DNA of 64,000 nucleotides, from positions 5,392,148 through 5,456,147 of the forward strand of contig NC_052401.1 of NCBI RefSeq assembly GCF_009389715.1, read 5' to 3'. Positions 23,797 to 35,048 of the stretch are shown in pieces. The translations under genes and the position numbers were made by a program. This DNA comes from Phoenix dactylifera. Its lineage: Eukaryota > Streptophyta > Magnoliopsida > Arecales > Arecaceae. The notes below the pieces were generated by a model. That model saw only the letters and a program-made list of their open reading frames with translations, did no database searches and had not been told where the DNA came from. Numbering within the stretch: the first letter of the stretch is position 1; every line of letters starts with the position of its first letter.

Positions 23797-26194
23797 TGAA
23801 ACCACCTGGTTATTTTAGTGCTTGAATCTCTTGGTGGTTGTCAGCCTTTAAAATTCTTGGTAATGAGGGTCCGGAGGACCAGCAAGGAAAAAAATGGAAG
23901 TACTTTAAGAGAAACTCAAATAAGGATATCAGCAAAGTTTATGTGGTACCCTAATTGAGAGAATCATCTTTAAAGGCGCTAGTTTATTAATTAGGCTGCG
24001 TGCCTTCAGTTTTAAGGGATATGGATATCTGGAGAGGAGGAAAACTCAAGCTACACTAAAAGGTGGACTGCAAATTGAAGAACTACTAAATTAGAACACC
24101 TAGACCAAGGTAACGAATAGTTTCTTTTCTAAAGGTAATGAATAGTTCCTTGTGTATTGGGCACCACAGAAAGACTTATGCACCAAAGTGTTCCCAAGAC
24201 TAGATCAAAGCTTTTTATTTTTATTCTTTTTTATAGAAGCGGGAGGTGTGACCCACCCGGTAGTTAATTTATTGGTGATGTAATAGTATTTACAGAAGTT
24301 GGTAGTGGGCCATTTGACAAGAGTGGCCCCTGATATAAAAGCTTTTTATTGGAGCAGATGATTTCTAATTCTACTGCAATTATCAAAATTGAACCGCCTG
24401 CTTCGAAATTTTGGGCACAAGACGAAATCCTATTGTATAACATGGTAAGAACAAAGTAAGAGGCATGCAAGATAATGTAAGAAGCTATATATCTCAGGGA
24501 TCCTTTTAGCTCGGGGCTCTTTTGTGGCAACTAAGGCGCCATGCAAACAAAAAAAATGAGCTGGACCCATTTCAAGATGAACTATGTTAATGATCACCTA
24601 CATGCGGCCTTGAAAGAATCCTCTTCTAGAACCATGCAAAGTTTGCTCGTGTGTTAGATTTGTTCGTTGCACCACATGACAATTGCTCAATGATATCTAA
24701 AGCATTAACCTGCTACGTCCTCGTGTCTCACTCCATGAACATATGTTCATTATACTGTACTCCCTCCTTAAGGGATTAATTCTAGGTAGCTGTGGGGGAC
24801 ATTTTATCTCCCTTCTTTAGCATATCTACTTCTAATACTGCCATCACAGTGCTGACAGTCAAAAGCTTTCTGAATTGGATTGTTAGCTGCTATATTAATT
24901 TGTAAAGGGTAGGTCCCATTCTCAAGGATTAGGATACGTAGGATGCAAGTTCAAAAGATTAAAAAAAGTATTTAAGACTATCTTAAGTATATACCTAGAT
25001 CTCAAGTCATTCCCTGTAAAATATGAGAAAAGTGACTTGTAGATTAACTCGATCCAAGTCAATGATCCAAAGGTCTCGGATACATAGTACAGAACTGGTG
25101 CTCTCCTGGTAAATTATAGATGCTGACTCGCAAAAAATAGCACTTGGGAAGAGAGCAAAAAAATAACTCACATGGGAAGAGACCATTCAAAAATGCCAAA
25201 GGGTGCAGATGAAGCAATCTTTCCAGCAACAATTGACTGAATGAAACATGCAGTCTCTTAAGGCTTTACTTTTAGGCTACTGCAGTCTCCTAATAGTTTT
25301 CCAAAAATATTGCAACGTCAGATATCCACATGCAACTATATATACACACGATAACGTATAGTTGCACCACAATTCTAGAGACGAGAGCATGACATACCAC
25401 AAAGAAATGGTATAAAAAAGACATTTAGAAAATTTGTATTAAAGAATGTCAGTTGTCATATATGTAAGCTTTCTTCAAAAAATACCATCTGAGAGATTAC
25501 TCGTTGCATGCAGTATGCTCAAAAGGCATTTCAATTAGTGTTATCCAGTCATTACTTCGTAATGGTGTTGAGTATCTGATTCCTCACTGTTATCATTTAA
25601 AAATGGTAGAGGAAGATATAGTGACGGACGTCCTAGCATTGTCATGCCGGACCTCAAAAATTAGCATCCACAAGCATATATATTAGAAACGGTAACAGAT
25701 GAATATAAAGTTCAAAGGGACTTTCTTCGAGAAAAATAATCAGCATTCATTTCTCTGAAAAAACAGATAAATATTAAGCATGAACGAGGTTTGAAAGCTC
25801 AAAGCTATTCCTTTCAATGTGCGTAGAGATAAATCATGATCGATTTGATGCACCAAACATAATATTATTTGAAGTTGCAAAGCTCCTTTTTGCAAGGATT
25901 CATCGAAACGAAGTTCCCCAAAATTGACAGCAGATGAGAAATGATGATCACATCCACCAACCCTCACAAGCCATCACCAAAACTTCAGAAGAATCCTTAT
26001 GTTAGAAGAAGAGTTCAGTGAACCTAAAAATAAGTGACTCTTCTTAGTTCCTTCCTGAAGGAAAACCCGTACAAGAAAAAAAAAATTCAAAATTAGGAGC
26101 TAAGTTCTATATCTTTTGTTCATTTTTTTTCTTCTCTAAGACCACCATCCCTTCTGTCCACCACTCCTACCACCCATCCGTCCCTACCTAACAC
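22661..26194. other. Intergenic, BBM downstream side
   Basis: No gene was recognised. A GC-rich purine patch at about 23109-23160 holds (GGGA)n and (GA)n. A (CT)n microsatellite lies at about 23766-23792. The last few hundred bases before 26195 must include the 3' untranslated region of the minus-strand BBM gene. Confidence 0.45.
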
Positions 26195-29100
26195 CTAAGC
26201 ATCATTCCACACAGTGAAAAGAGGAGCTCCATGGCAAACAGCCACATTGTTGGCCCTGGGTGCAACAGCCTGCACTGAAGGTTGCATCCAAGTGTTACAC
26301 CCACCACTCTGATCATACCCGTTATCCTTCACAACCCCACCCGATGACTGCTGCGAGAGATAATAAACACTCCTACCACCATAAGGATCAGTGGAGCCCA
26401 ACATGTTCTCATAACCGATTGCCTTCCCCTCATTCTCTCCAAAGCTACTGCTCCCTTGATTGCCCTGGCCCTGATCCACCACCATTGTGCTTACAGGCAA
26501 AGCGTACCTGCCACTCCCCCCAACAACACCTTGATAGCCTCCGCTACTCCCGCCCATGCTCCCGTTGTAGATCACCGAGTTAGAACCCGTGCTATGTTCC
26601 ATCGAAGAGGAATCCATGCTGATGAGGTTGTGGATCACAGATGGCTGAAAGAAGTTGTGAGTGTTGTTCCCCAGGTGGAGCTGCTGGAGGTCCTGCAAGG
26701 TATGGGCTGTGGCCATGACGCTGTCTTGTTCTTGCTTGCACCAGCCACGCTGCTGACTGTAAGGGTAATGCATGGCGAGGGGCTGCGCCTGCGGGAAGGC
26801 GAAGGGGGGCCAGCCGTGGTGGTGAGCATGGGAGGCATAGCTGCTGCTGATCCCATCGGTGAGTTGGGAGGTGAGGTTGTCGTCGTCAGTCCGACGGCCA
26901 TCCACACTTGCCTCTGCGTGCTCAGACACATCCTTGAGGCGCTTCGCAGCCCCACCTATCGGAAGTGTGCTGCTCTCAAGGATGCTCTTGACGTCGTAGC
27001 GGCTCATGTCGAAGTTAGTAACGGCATTCAGTCCTCGGAATTTTATCGCAGCAATGTCATAGGCCTCTGCTGCTTCCTCTTGGGTACCTATATAAAAATG
27101 ATAAAAGAGGTGATAAAATTGGTGCTTACAATAATTGGTTGGCATGTGATCATCAATGACATTGTTCTGATTCGAAAAAAGTTCAAAGACATCTTCAAAG
27201 CAGTTCAATTAAATGAGAAAGACTTACTGAACGTGCCCAAGTAGAGATCCTTATTCCCTGCCACCCTTCCTATCCGTGCTTGCCATCTTCCATGTTGATG
27301 ATGTCTGTCAGTATTATAAACCAAATATATAAGCTTGTTTCGTGGATAAGTATTATTCTTCTGACACAATCTTGCAAAAGTATTAGTCTGGAAAGAGCTC
27401 AAGTTAAGTTTGTACTTGCAAATATCAAATCAAAATGCAGTTTGTGATAACATTTGAATCCTACAGTATTCACTTAAAAAAAAAAAGAAGATCTTTTTTC
27501 AGTCTGTTATATAGCAAAAAGAGCACGCAAAAAATACCTTGTAACTCCACGATAAATGGAGGCACCCCGAGAAAATCCACTACTCTTTCTGCATCAATTA
27601 AAAATAATATGTTAACTCCAAGGTTAGCTGATCATTTTTGTAACACTAAAAAGTATATCATGGAGCTCAAAATTTACCTTCTTAGCGATGCAACATACTC
27701 TTGCCTAGTCATGTGCTTCATCTCTTCCAGCTCTTTTTCGTAGTTGCTAATCTGAATATGTGCAGACACGAGTATGCACTTAAGCACTCATGGAAAATAT
27801 AAATATAGGAGAAATTGATGAGCGTAACAAATTTTTAGCTCAGATGTCATTGAAAAGAAAAGAAAAGAAAATAACAGGGGTCAAGGTCGGCCAGTGAGAT
27901 GATGGGGATAAGCTTCATTGTCGAGAGAAAATAGCCTGGATCACAAGCTAAGGTCCCAAAATGACCGCTCAGTGATAAAGAAGGTAGGGGTGCAGAGACA
28001 GCCAGGAGGTTTACTTAGAAGCAGCCACTCTTTAGTGGGTAAATAATTTAACTTACAGGAAAATTGGTTGTTGTAGTAGGACCCCAGTATTTGAGAGCAG
28101 CCAAATCATAAGCTCTAGCAGCCTTTTCTTCTTTGTCATATCCACCTGTTAAAAGTTACAAAGAAGTAGAGATAACAAGAGGTCGAAAAGGAACTCAGGA
28201 TTCCCTGAGCCTATCACTTGAATAACAGTGAACGAAAAGAAAGCCTGTAATGATACAAAGAGATCTATACTGAAAGAAGTGGGAGGGCAGCATATTTTAC
28301 TTACCCAAATAGACTGCATGTAATTGAAACAAGACCCATTTCCATAAAATGTGACAATGCCCCAGAAGGAAAAGAGAGAGGGAAAGTTAGCACAAAATGT
28401 AAAACTGAGGGGTTGTAAATCTAGTGCATGTCAGAAAGAAGATGAAACATATCGATGGCGCAACTTAATGTACCTTGCCTGCCCTTACGAGTTTGACCTT
28501 CTCTTCTGCAACTGTTATCCCATAGATGGGCCTCATACCTTCCGGTCCATCTATGTCTGTTAAACAAAAAGAAAGAAAGAAAAATAGAATCAGAAGGTTT
28601 AGCCTTTAAAAAAACGTAAGAACTAACAAACAAGGCTAAAAAGCAAATAAATTCTCCAGTTGCATATTCTAACTATATATATATATATGTAGCTTCGTGT
28701 CGTAAGTTACAAACAGATCATAACTTGCATACATCCAAGACTGGACATTTGGATTCTGTTTCACCGTAGACGATGATGAATCTAGCTAATCTTTTCAAAA
28801 TGTTAAAATGTAATTTCATGAGATCTATACAACAAACAAAGAAAAGAAAAAAAGGTAAACCACAAGAGTTTTCAAGATCTGTAATTACAATCACCCCACG
28901 AATGATCATTTTGATTAGTGCTTAGCAAAGGAAAGCATATTTAAAAAGATTTGCATGAAATGGAAAAAGTGATCTTCACGTTTCCATTACTAAAAGAACT
29001 ACAAAAGAAAGAAAAAAATAGAACATGCTCCACATCTATATTTGCAGCAATAATTAATCATTATTTTAATTCTATTTGCTTTGTTAACTAAGATTGCATG

Positions 29101-30356
29101 ATATGAATATACTCCGTGGGCCATTTAGGCTCTTCAATCCGCTCAAATCAACAGATCGAACCATTCTAAGTACTCTAATATATATATGTCGTCCTTCTCT
29201 CAGATTGTCCTTGCAGATTTGGGTTTGCTACCGTTGATGGCAAAAGTATCTGCAGATCATCTATAAATGGGAAGATACCTAAGCGTATTATCAATAACAT
29301 AGAGGAAGTAAAATATTCTACTGAGGGCACGTCGAACCTCGTCACGCCCCGGTAAATGGAGGTCCTTTGCCCGAAGGTATCAATGGACTTCCTCGGCACT
29401 GCTTCTATTGAACCACTCTGCGCATCAAGACTACTCCCACTACCCTTCTGCTTGTTCTCCGAGGAAGAGCTCTCCCCTCCCCCGCTTGCTGCTGCTGCCA
29501 TGAGTGGCAACGCAGAGCTGGATTGTGAGCCTGTACTCATCGACAGCGACAAGCTCTGCGAACTCGCCATCGGCCCTCCGACACCTCCCTCCAAGGTGCC
29601 ACGACCGCAATTGCTAGTCCCAGCTGAGTCCATGTTGCTGTTTCCTTCTGGCTGCTGCAGTGGGGCTGGCTGGTTGCGCAGCCAAGTCTTGATCATCGAG
29701 AGCCCGATGGAGTTGCTGCTGCTGCCGGTGCCAGTGCTGTTCATTAGCCCCCCATTATTCCCACCATTGGAGGTCATTGATGCTGCTGCAGGGAGCTGGA
29801 GGGAGCAATTGGAGAACATGTAGTCGCCTGAATTGTCATAGGTCCCAGGAATCGAGCTGCACCCCGGTGGGAGCTTCTGATCGTGGTCAGAAAACGAGTT
29901 GCCACCAAGGAAGTCTTCGAGCTTTGGCTCGTCATGATCCATGTTGTTCTGATTGCTGCTCGATCCCACCAGTATGGATAGCTCTGAAGAGCTTCCTTTG
30001 AAGTCCAAACTCTTCATGCTCCAGTCTATAAATTAGAAAGAAGGAAAGGGAAAGAAATACGAGGAATAAGAATAGATGAGATAAGAATATCCAATATCCA
30101 AGATATGTGAATGAAAAGCAAGCTGACCTTGGGGATGAGAGTTAGGTCGGTTGAGGGCTTCCAGGATGCCAAAAGAGCCATCTGACCTGAGGGTTGGGAT
30201 GCCGAGGGGAGGAGCCGATGCAGGGTCGGTGGAGAGACCATAGCAATCAGCGGAGACCTCGTCGCCAGAGATAAGGGTGGGGGATTGGTGAGGCTGTGAG
30301 GGTGGAAGCTCTTGGGGAGACAAGGAGAAGCCTAACCAGTTGTTCATAGAGGCCAT
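26195..30356 (-). CDS. BBM: AP2/ERF transcription factor, BABY BOOM / AINTEGUMENTA-like (9 exons)
   Basis: Exons in transcription order: 30356-30128, 30025-29338, 28556-28474, 28313-28305, 28145-28057, 27751-27678, 27588-27538, 27304-27228 and 27087-26195. All boundaries are GT-AG and the phases fit, giving 2193 nt (730 aa plus TAG). Residues 7-13 are WLGFSLS, 110-117 PKLEDFLG and 186-198 [13 protein letters not shown], motifs I associate with the euANT/BBM group. AP2 repeat 1 runs about 300-366 ([39 protein letters not shown]). The linker ends [12 protein letters not shown]. Repeat 2 runs about 400-460 ([36 protein letters not shown]). The C-terminal 270 residues are rich in Gly, Ser and Gln, as in an activation region. 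Known: BBM/PLT factors promote embryo and root-meristem identity. A closely related PLETHORA is the main alternative; the ANT-like family call is near certain. Confidence 0.92.
28305..28313 (-). other. BBM: 9-nt microexon of the BBM-like gene
   Basis: On the minus strand the sequence reads CATGCAG, then TCTATTTGG, then GTAAGTAA. The nine bases join exon 3 (ending ...CAA G) to exon 5 (starting GT GGA TAT) and supply V-Y-L-G, restoring the invariant RQVYLGGYD of AP2 repeat 1. Without it the frame holds but the VYL beta-strand is lost. Known: ANT-group AP2 genes carry a 9-nt microexon at this position. Confidence 0.93.
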
Positions 30357-33300
30357 TAAAAAGATGGGTTGGGGTGGCACACAGGCTATTATAGATATTG
30401 AGAGGGCAAGAGAGGGGGAGGTGGGAGTTGTCGTTTTACGGGGAGTATTTTCTCTCTGTGCTAAGGGGAAGGAAGGGAAAAGGGGAGGGGATGTGGGGTC
30501 AGTGGCTGCAGAGGGTGAAAATTGGGGAGGGGGAGGAGAAGAGAAGGGGATGCTGCGGTGATATGTGAATCACAGAGGGGCCGGTGTGTTGGGTTTTGGA
30601 AGAGAAGAAGAAAGGTCAGAAGAACCTGAAAGAAAGTAACAATTAATTCAAACGCAAGCAAGCACAGTGGCTTCATATATATATATATCTCTGGAAACAA
30701 ATAAGACTCCCCCTCTCTCTCTCTCAATGCAAGGGTGTTGATACTTGATGGTATCCTGGTATATGACAGGCTGGCTAATAGCTAGGAAAATAAAAGGATA
30801 ATAATATCTATGCAAAATATAATGATGATAGATTATTATTTGTCAGTTTGGTAAGCCTTAGAGATGGTTAAGCTGCATGCGTGACAAGAATATTAGTATA
30901 TATCTACAAATCTGCTAGTGTATTGGTTGGGTTTTGCTAAGTTTTTTGACCAATACCTTGAACCTATGTGAACAGGAAAAGAGAGTAGTTTAACACTTTG
31001 TGGAATCGACAGAAATGAGGCTTTTGTGCCAGTTCATTCCTTTCATTTCAGAGGCAAAGCTTAAGCATCTCCTGAGTCCTGACCTTCAGAGTTTGGTTTG
31101 TCTCTATTTTTTCTAAACGCTAGGGGCACACGTGTAGAAGTTGATCACACCCATTTATTCAAGCCCAGTTGGCCATGAGTCGTATCTTGTCAGCACCTCT
31201 CTCGCTCTCTCTCTCTCTCTCTCTCTGCACTCTCTGTGAAAAGCCATGAGAGCCCATCACTTCTCTTCATTTCTGTCCTTTCGTCCAAACTATTATTTTT
31301 GGAACTACCCCTTTTGTCCTAATGATCTGACTCTCTCTCGCTCTCCCCCCGCGCTCCATAGCCTCCATTCGGGCTCTCCCACTGCCATTTTCCCTTACCA
31401 ATGACAGATTTTCCGCTGAGGAGAGAAACTATCACCCCTCGAAAACAAGAAATATCTATATCAGAAAAAATAACAAAAAGCATATAAGTGAAAGAGATGG
31501 GTTCGCCACCTGCACCCTATATGAGGACACGAACCCTTGTCTTCCGGACCTTGATCTCATTTCATTCTCAAACCCTTAACAAAACGAATTTGGAGGCTCG
31601 ACCCCACTTCAGGAATTTCACTTGCTCACCCCTCTTCCTTCTTTATCACAGTACGGCAAAGACTAAACAACTTTTTTTTCCCCTCACTGAGAAACAGAAG
31701 AGAGAGAAGGGGAGGGGGAGGGGACTAGGATAGGAGTAGTTTTTATCTCGGTGGGTGCACAGCTTGCTGAAAGTTTGACCGTCAAGAAGGAATCAAAGAT
31801 GGTAAAACACATGGCTTTCCTCTCTCTCTGATCTCTCTCCTATATTATTATACAAAGCCTGCTCCACTGTAAAAATAAATGCCTCTCGGTAATCTAATCA
31901 CAATCATACCCCAACCAAGTGAGAGAGAGAGAGAGAGAGAGAGAGAACGAGGGAGGAGAGACGAGAGTAATTACTGATAAGGATCCAAAAGGCCAAACGA
32001 AACAATGGACCAGTTCTAGGCTTTGGCAGGGCTGTTCTGATCTCTGCGCTCCTACACTGAACTTTTGTACGGGAGCAGGGCACACGCGCGCACTGTTCCC
32101 ACGTGGGCACATGCCATGGTGCTTTCCCTGCGTCCTTGTGTGCCTTCGCGTGGACCAACCCGGCCCCTACTACTTCCCAGTTCCATATACGGAACCACCC
32201 TCAAGGTTGGTGCAAATTAAGCATGGATCCATGCATCCATCCATTCCCCACCCCATTTTTGTCCACATCGCACGTGTATAGCACAGTATAATCCTTGGAT
32301 GAGATGTGCATGCGCCACACATACGTGCATCTACTTTCACGTACGTGCATGCACCGGCCATGCATGCATGCACGCTGAGCCACGTTTAGCTACGTGCTAC
32401 CTCATGGATATCTCATCTAGATATTTTACATACATGGCAGTACAAGAAACTAATGCAAAGAAAGAAAGGGTTACATGCTGTGGAGCACCGTCATCCTTCT
32501 CCTTCTCCCTGCCGTTTAAGAGGCATTGGAAATTAGAAAAAGGAGAGAAAGGGGGGCCGGTGTTCATGGAGCGGGCGCAGCCATTGGTGGCGGGGGGAGG
32601 TTGGGGGTGGGAGGCCACCGACACGTGCCGGTTGGTCGGGCCCACCCAATCCTCATTAAAAAATACCAGCCCCTGCCATGAGTGGCCAACCGTTGGCGCC
32701 TGGGAGATAACAACGTCCCTTCCAGGGAGAGTAAAAAGCAAGCGACTCTTAATAAAAAAACACAAATATAAATTATATAAAGCCTAGACTCCACAAAAAG
32801 AATTAAAAAAAAAAGATAAACCGACACAACTAAGATATCTCATCTTTTACACCAATAATATAATCCAGGCTCTTAAGTTTTAATATATAATTAATATATA
32901 TATATATACACATACGTACGTACGTGTATATATATATATATATCTAGTGTTAATTTTTACACTCTGTATAGAGTTCGACAAGTTACTATGAGAGGGGTTA
33001 GTGGTAAACAGTGATAATATATAAAATAGGGGACGGTAAGTGAGGTCTTGGCACGGGGTTCGAGAAGGAAGACGGGGGGTGGGAGGGGGCTATTCAAACC
33101 CCTAGGAACTGGCTCGGCCTAGGAGAAATCGGCGGAGCACCCGTGCCTCCTCCGTATGAATACGTGAATATAGCCATGCACAAATGCCAAGAGTAGAGAG
33201 AGAGAGAGGAAGCATAAAGACTCAAAGGAAGAAGATGAGTCGGCTTTAGAGTGGAGGGAAGAGGCAAAAAGATGGTAACTCATCCAACATCCATCGCTTT

Positions 33301-34712
33301 CCTTAGCCCGGGTTTTATGAACTAGCTACGCTTAGCCAACTAGGGTGCGAAGACCTCATTTTAGGTTGCAACCTTTGTTGTTGGCGCGAACTCGGTTATC
33401 ATGAACTTGGCTTTAGAGTCCATTCTCATTCTTTTGCTTGGTTTGTTTGAGAGAGAGAGAGAGAGGGAGAGGGAGAGGGAGAGGGAGAGAGAGATTTGGG
33501 GGGTGGGGGTGGATTAGTTTAATGCAGGCCTGTCTGGGTTTGTCTCACATAGACCCGTCCCATTTTCCAAATCGAATCCTGCTAAACCCTAGGAATGCTC
33601 ATTACAAGTAGTTTATTCCATTACTTCCAAAAGGCTCAATAGACAATTATAATAAAGAAATTGGTGCTAACAGGGGGATTGGGATGCAGGCCTTTTGACC
33701 TGGAAGACTTCCCATGTTAAGAACGGGAAGCGGGGGGGGTGAGGAAAGAAAGAAAGGTGCAAGGGGCATGAACCCTAATTCTAGAAATCGCCAAGTCATA
33801 ATGGGTGTGCATTCCTCGAACCCATGGGCCTATGTTGATCCGCCTGCATACCGGCATGTGAGCTTGTGAGTGGAAATGAGGGCGAGCACACGTGTGCATG
33901 GAAGCACATCATTCCTTGCAGTCCTCTTTGCTGTATTTTAATTGCCGATGGATTGAATCAATCCAAAACACATGCTTCTTTCTCTCCCTTTCTTTCTTGC
34001 AATTATAATCTCCCACATGCTCTCACAGCCTTTTCTTTGGCCAGGGAGAATGCTAAATATTGACCAATGGTATATAATTAAACAGTTATTTCCACTTAGG
34101 TTGCAAGTAACGTCAAGGAACCTAAAACCAAATGGAATTAATTTTTCAAGTTGATCAGAAGAATACTGACAACGTACTACTACGATAGCTGCAAGGTTGC
34201 GTAGGTGAAGGAATACACATGCACAATGTACCACACCACTCTCAAAGTTTTATGGCTCTAACTTCATTGATGGAGGAGCATAAGAGCAGTATGATATCAT
34301 AACAATACCCAACGCATAAAGGTTCTGTTGGTCGACATGCATGAGCCTCCTTAGACCCTAATTAGTATCTCTTAAGAAGATGCTAAATGGGTCGTATATA
34401 TTGACACATAAGCTATGCACAAGGATCTGGTTTTCTTTTTATGCTCGGTATTTGTTATTCGTTGCACGGTTGCTGGAAAAATATATATGTTGAATGTTTG
34501 TAGTTTAATTGTTAAGGATAGTTAATTAGGTGTGGAAAAAGTGTGATCAGTTATTATAAATATATATGTGAAGTAGGTTTGGGTAGTTGTGTTGGTGGTT
34601 GGAGTCCATGTGTCTTTATATTTTACATCTTTTTCATCATCTAAATGTTATGTTTGTTGTGAATATTTTTACCATATTTTCTTTGGAGATGTGTAAGAGC
34701 TTTTGAAACCCT
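30357..34712. promoter_or_regulatory. Upstream region of the BBM-like gene
   Basis: No other gene lies in this 4.3 kb, so it is the likely promoter and 5' leader region of the minus-strand BBM-like gene. It holds (CT)n at 31201-31226, (GA)n at 31921-31946, a (GAGGGA)-type tract at about 33450-33494 and a TA/CGTA-rich tract at about 32889-32943. GA/CT tracts in plant promoters are targets of BPC/GAGA-binding proteins (established knowledge; binding here is inference). The transcription start was not located. Confidence 0.5.
32230..32372. promoter_or_regulatory. Cluster of RY motifs (CATGCA) upstream of BBM
   Basis: CATGCA or its complement TGCATG occurs at 32230, 32307, 32346 and in a run at 32359-32372, interspersed with ACGTG-containing sites. 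The cluster lies about 1.9-2.0 kb upstream of the BBM start codon. Known: RY motifs are bound by B3-domain seed regulators (LEC2, FUS3, ABI3), and ACGT cores by bZIP factors. The function is inferred from motif identity only, and part of the cluster is a short CATG-type microsatellite. Confidence 0.4.
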
Positions 34713-34935
34713 CAAAGTGGATTTATCTCCTGGAGTAGACTAAGTTGGTTATTGTATCACAATCCAATGCTAAGGCTTAGTACCATGCTATAGCAGATGT
34801 TGTAGCTGAGGTCGTCTAGTTGTGATGCGTGCTAGATATGGGTATCTCTACCACTACATTGGCACTTCTTTAGGTTATAATCAAAGTGCCATCCAGATTG
34901 TTGATATCGAACTTTTACATGAGCAAACAAACATA
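34713..34935 (+). pseudogene. Ty1/Copia RNase H relic
   Basis: With in-frame stops the plus strand reads KLVIVSQSNAKA, then YHAIADVVAEVV, then (after a frameshift) NQSAIQI. This matches the Copia RNase H pattern of '..QTVVSRSSAEAEYRAMADTTAELVWL..' and '..NQSAIQIA..'. It is a short broken fragment ending about 110 bases before a CACTA element. No LTR is recognisable next to it. Confidence 0.7.
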
Positions 34936-35048
34936 GTATTGTTTGTCTCAACCTCATTTGCCATTTTCATGAGGCTTCACATACAACTGCAATATCTTGT
35001 GTTCTCATTCACAAACTCTCAATGCTATCTATAATCAACCAAGATTTA

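Noticed and set aside
26456..27244. A 262-codon frame on the plus strand
   Set aside because: It is the antisense shadow of the last coding exon of the BBM-like gene, whose minus-strand frame carries AP2 repeat 2.
29356..29823. A 155-codon frame on the plus strand
   Set aside because: It is antisense to BBM exon 2 and has no domain.
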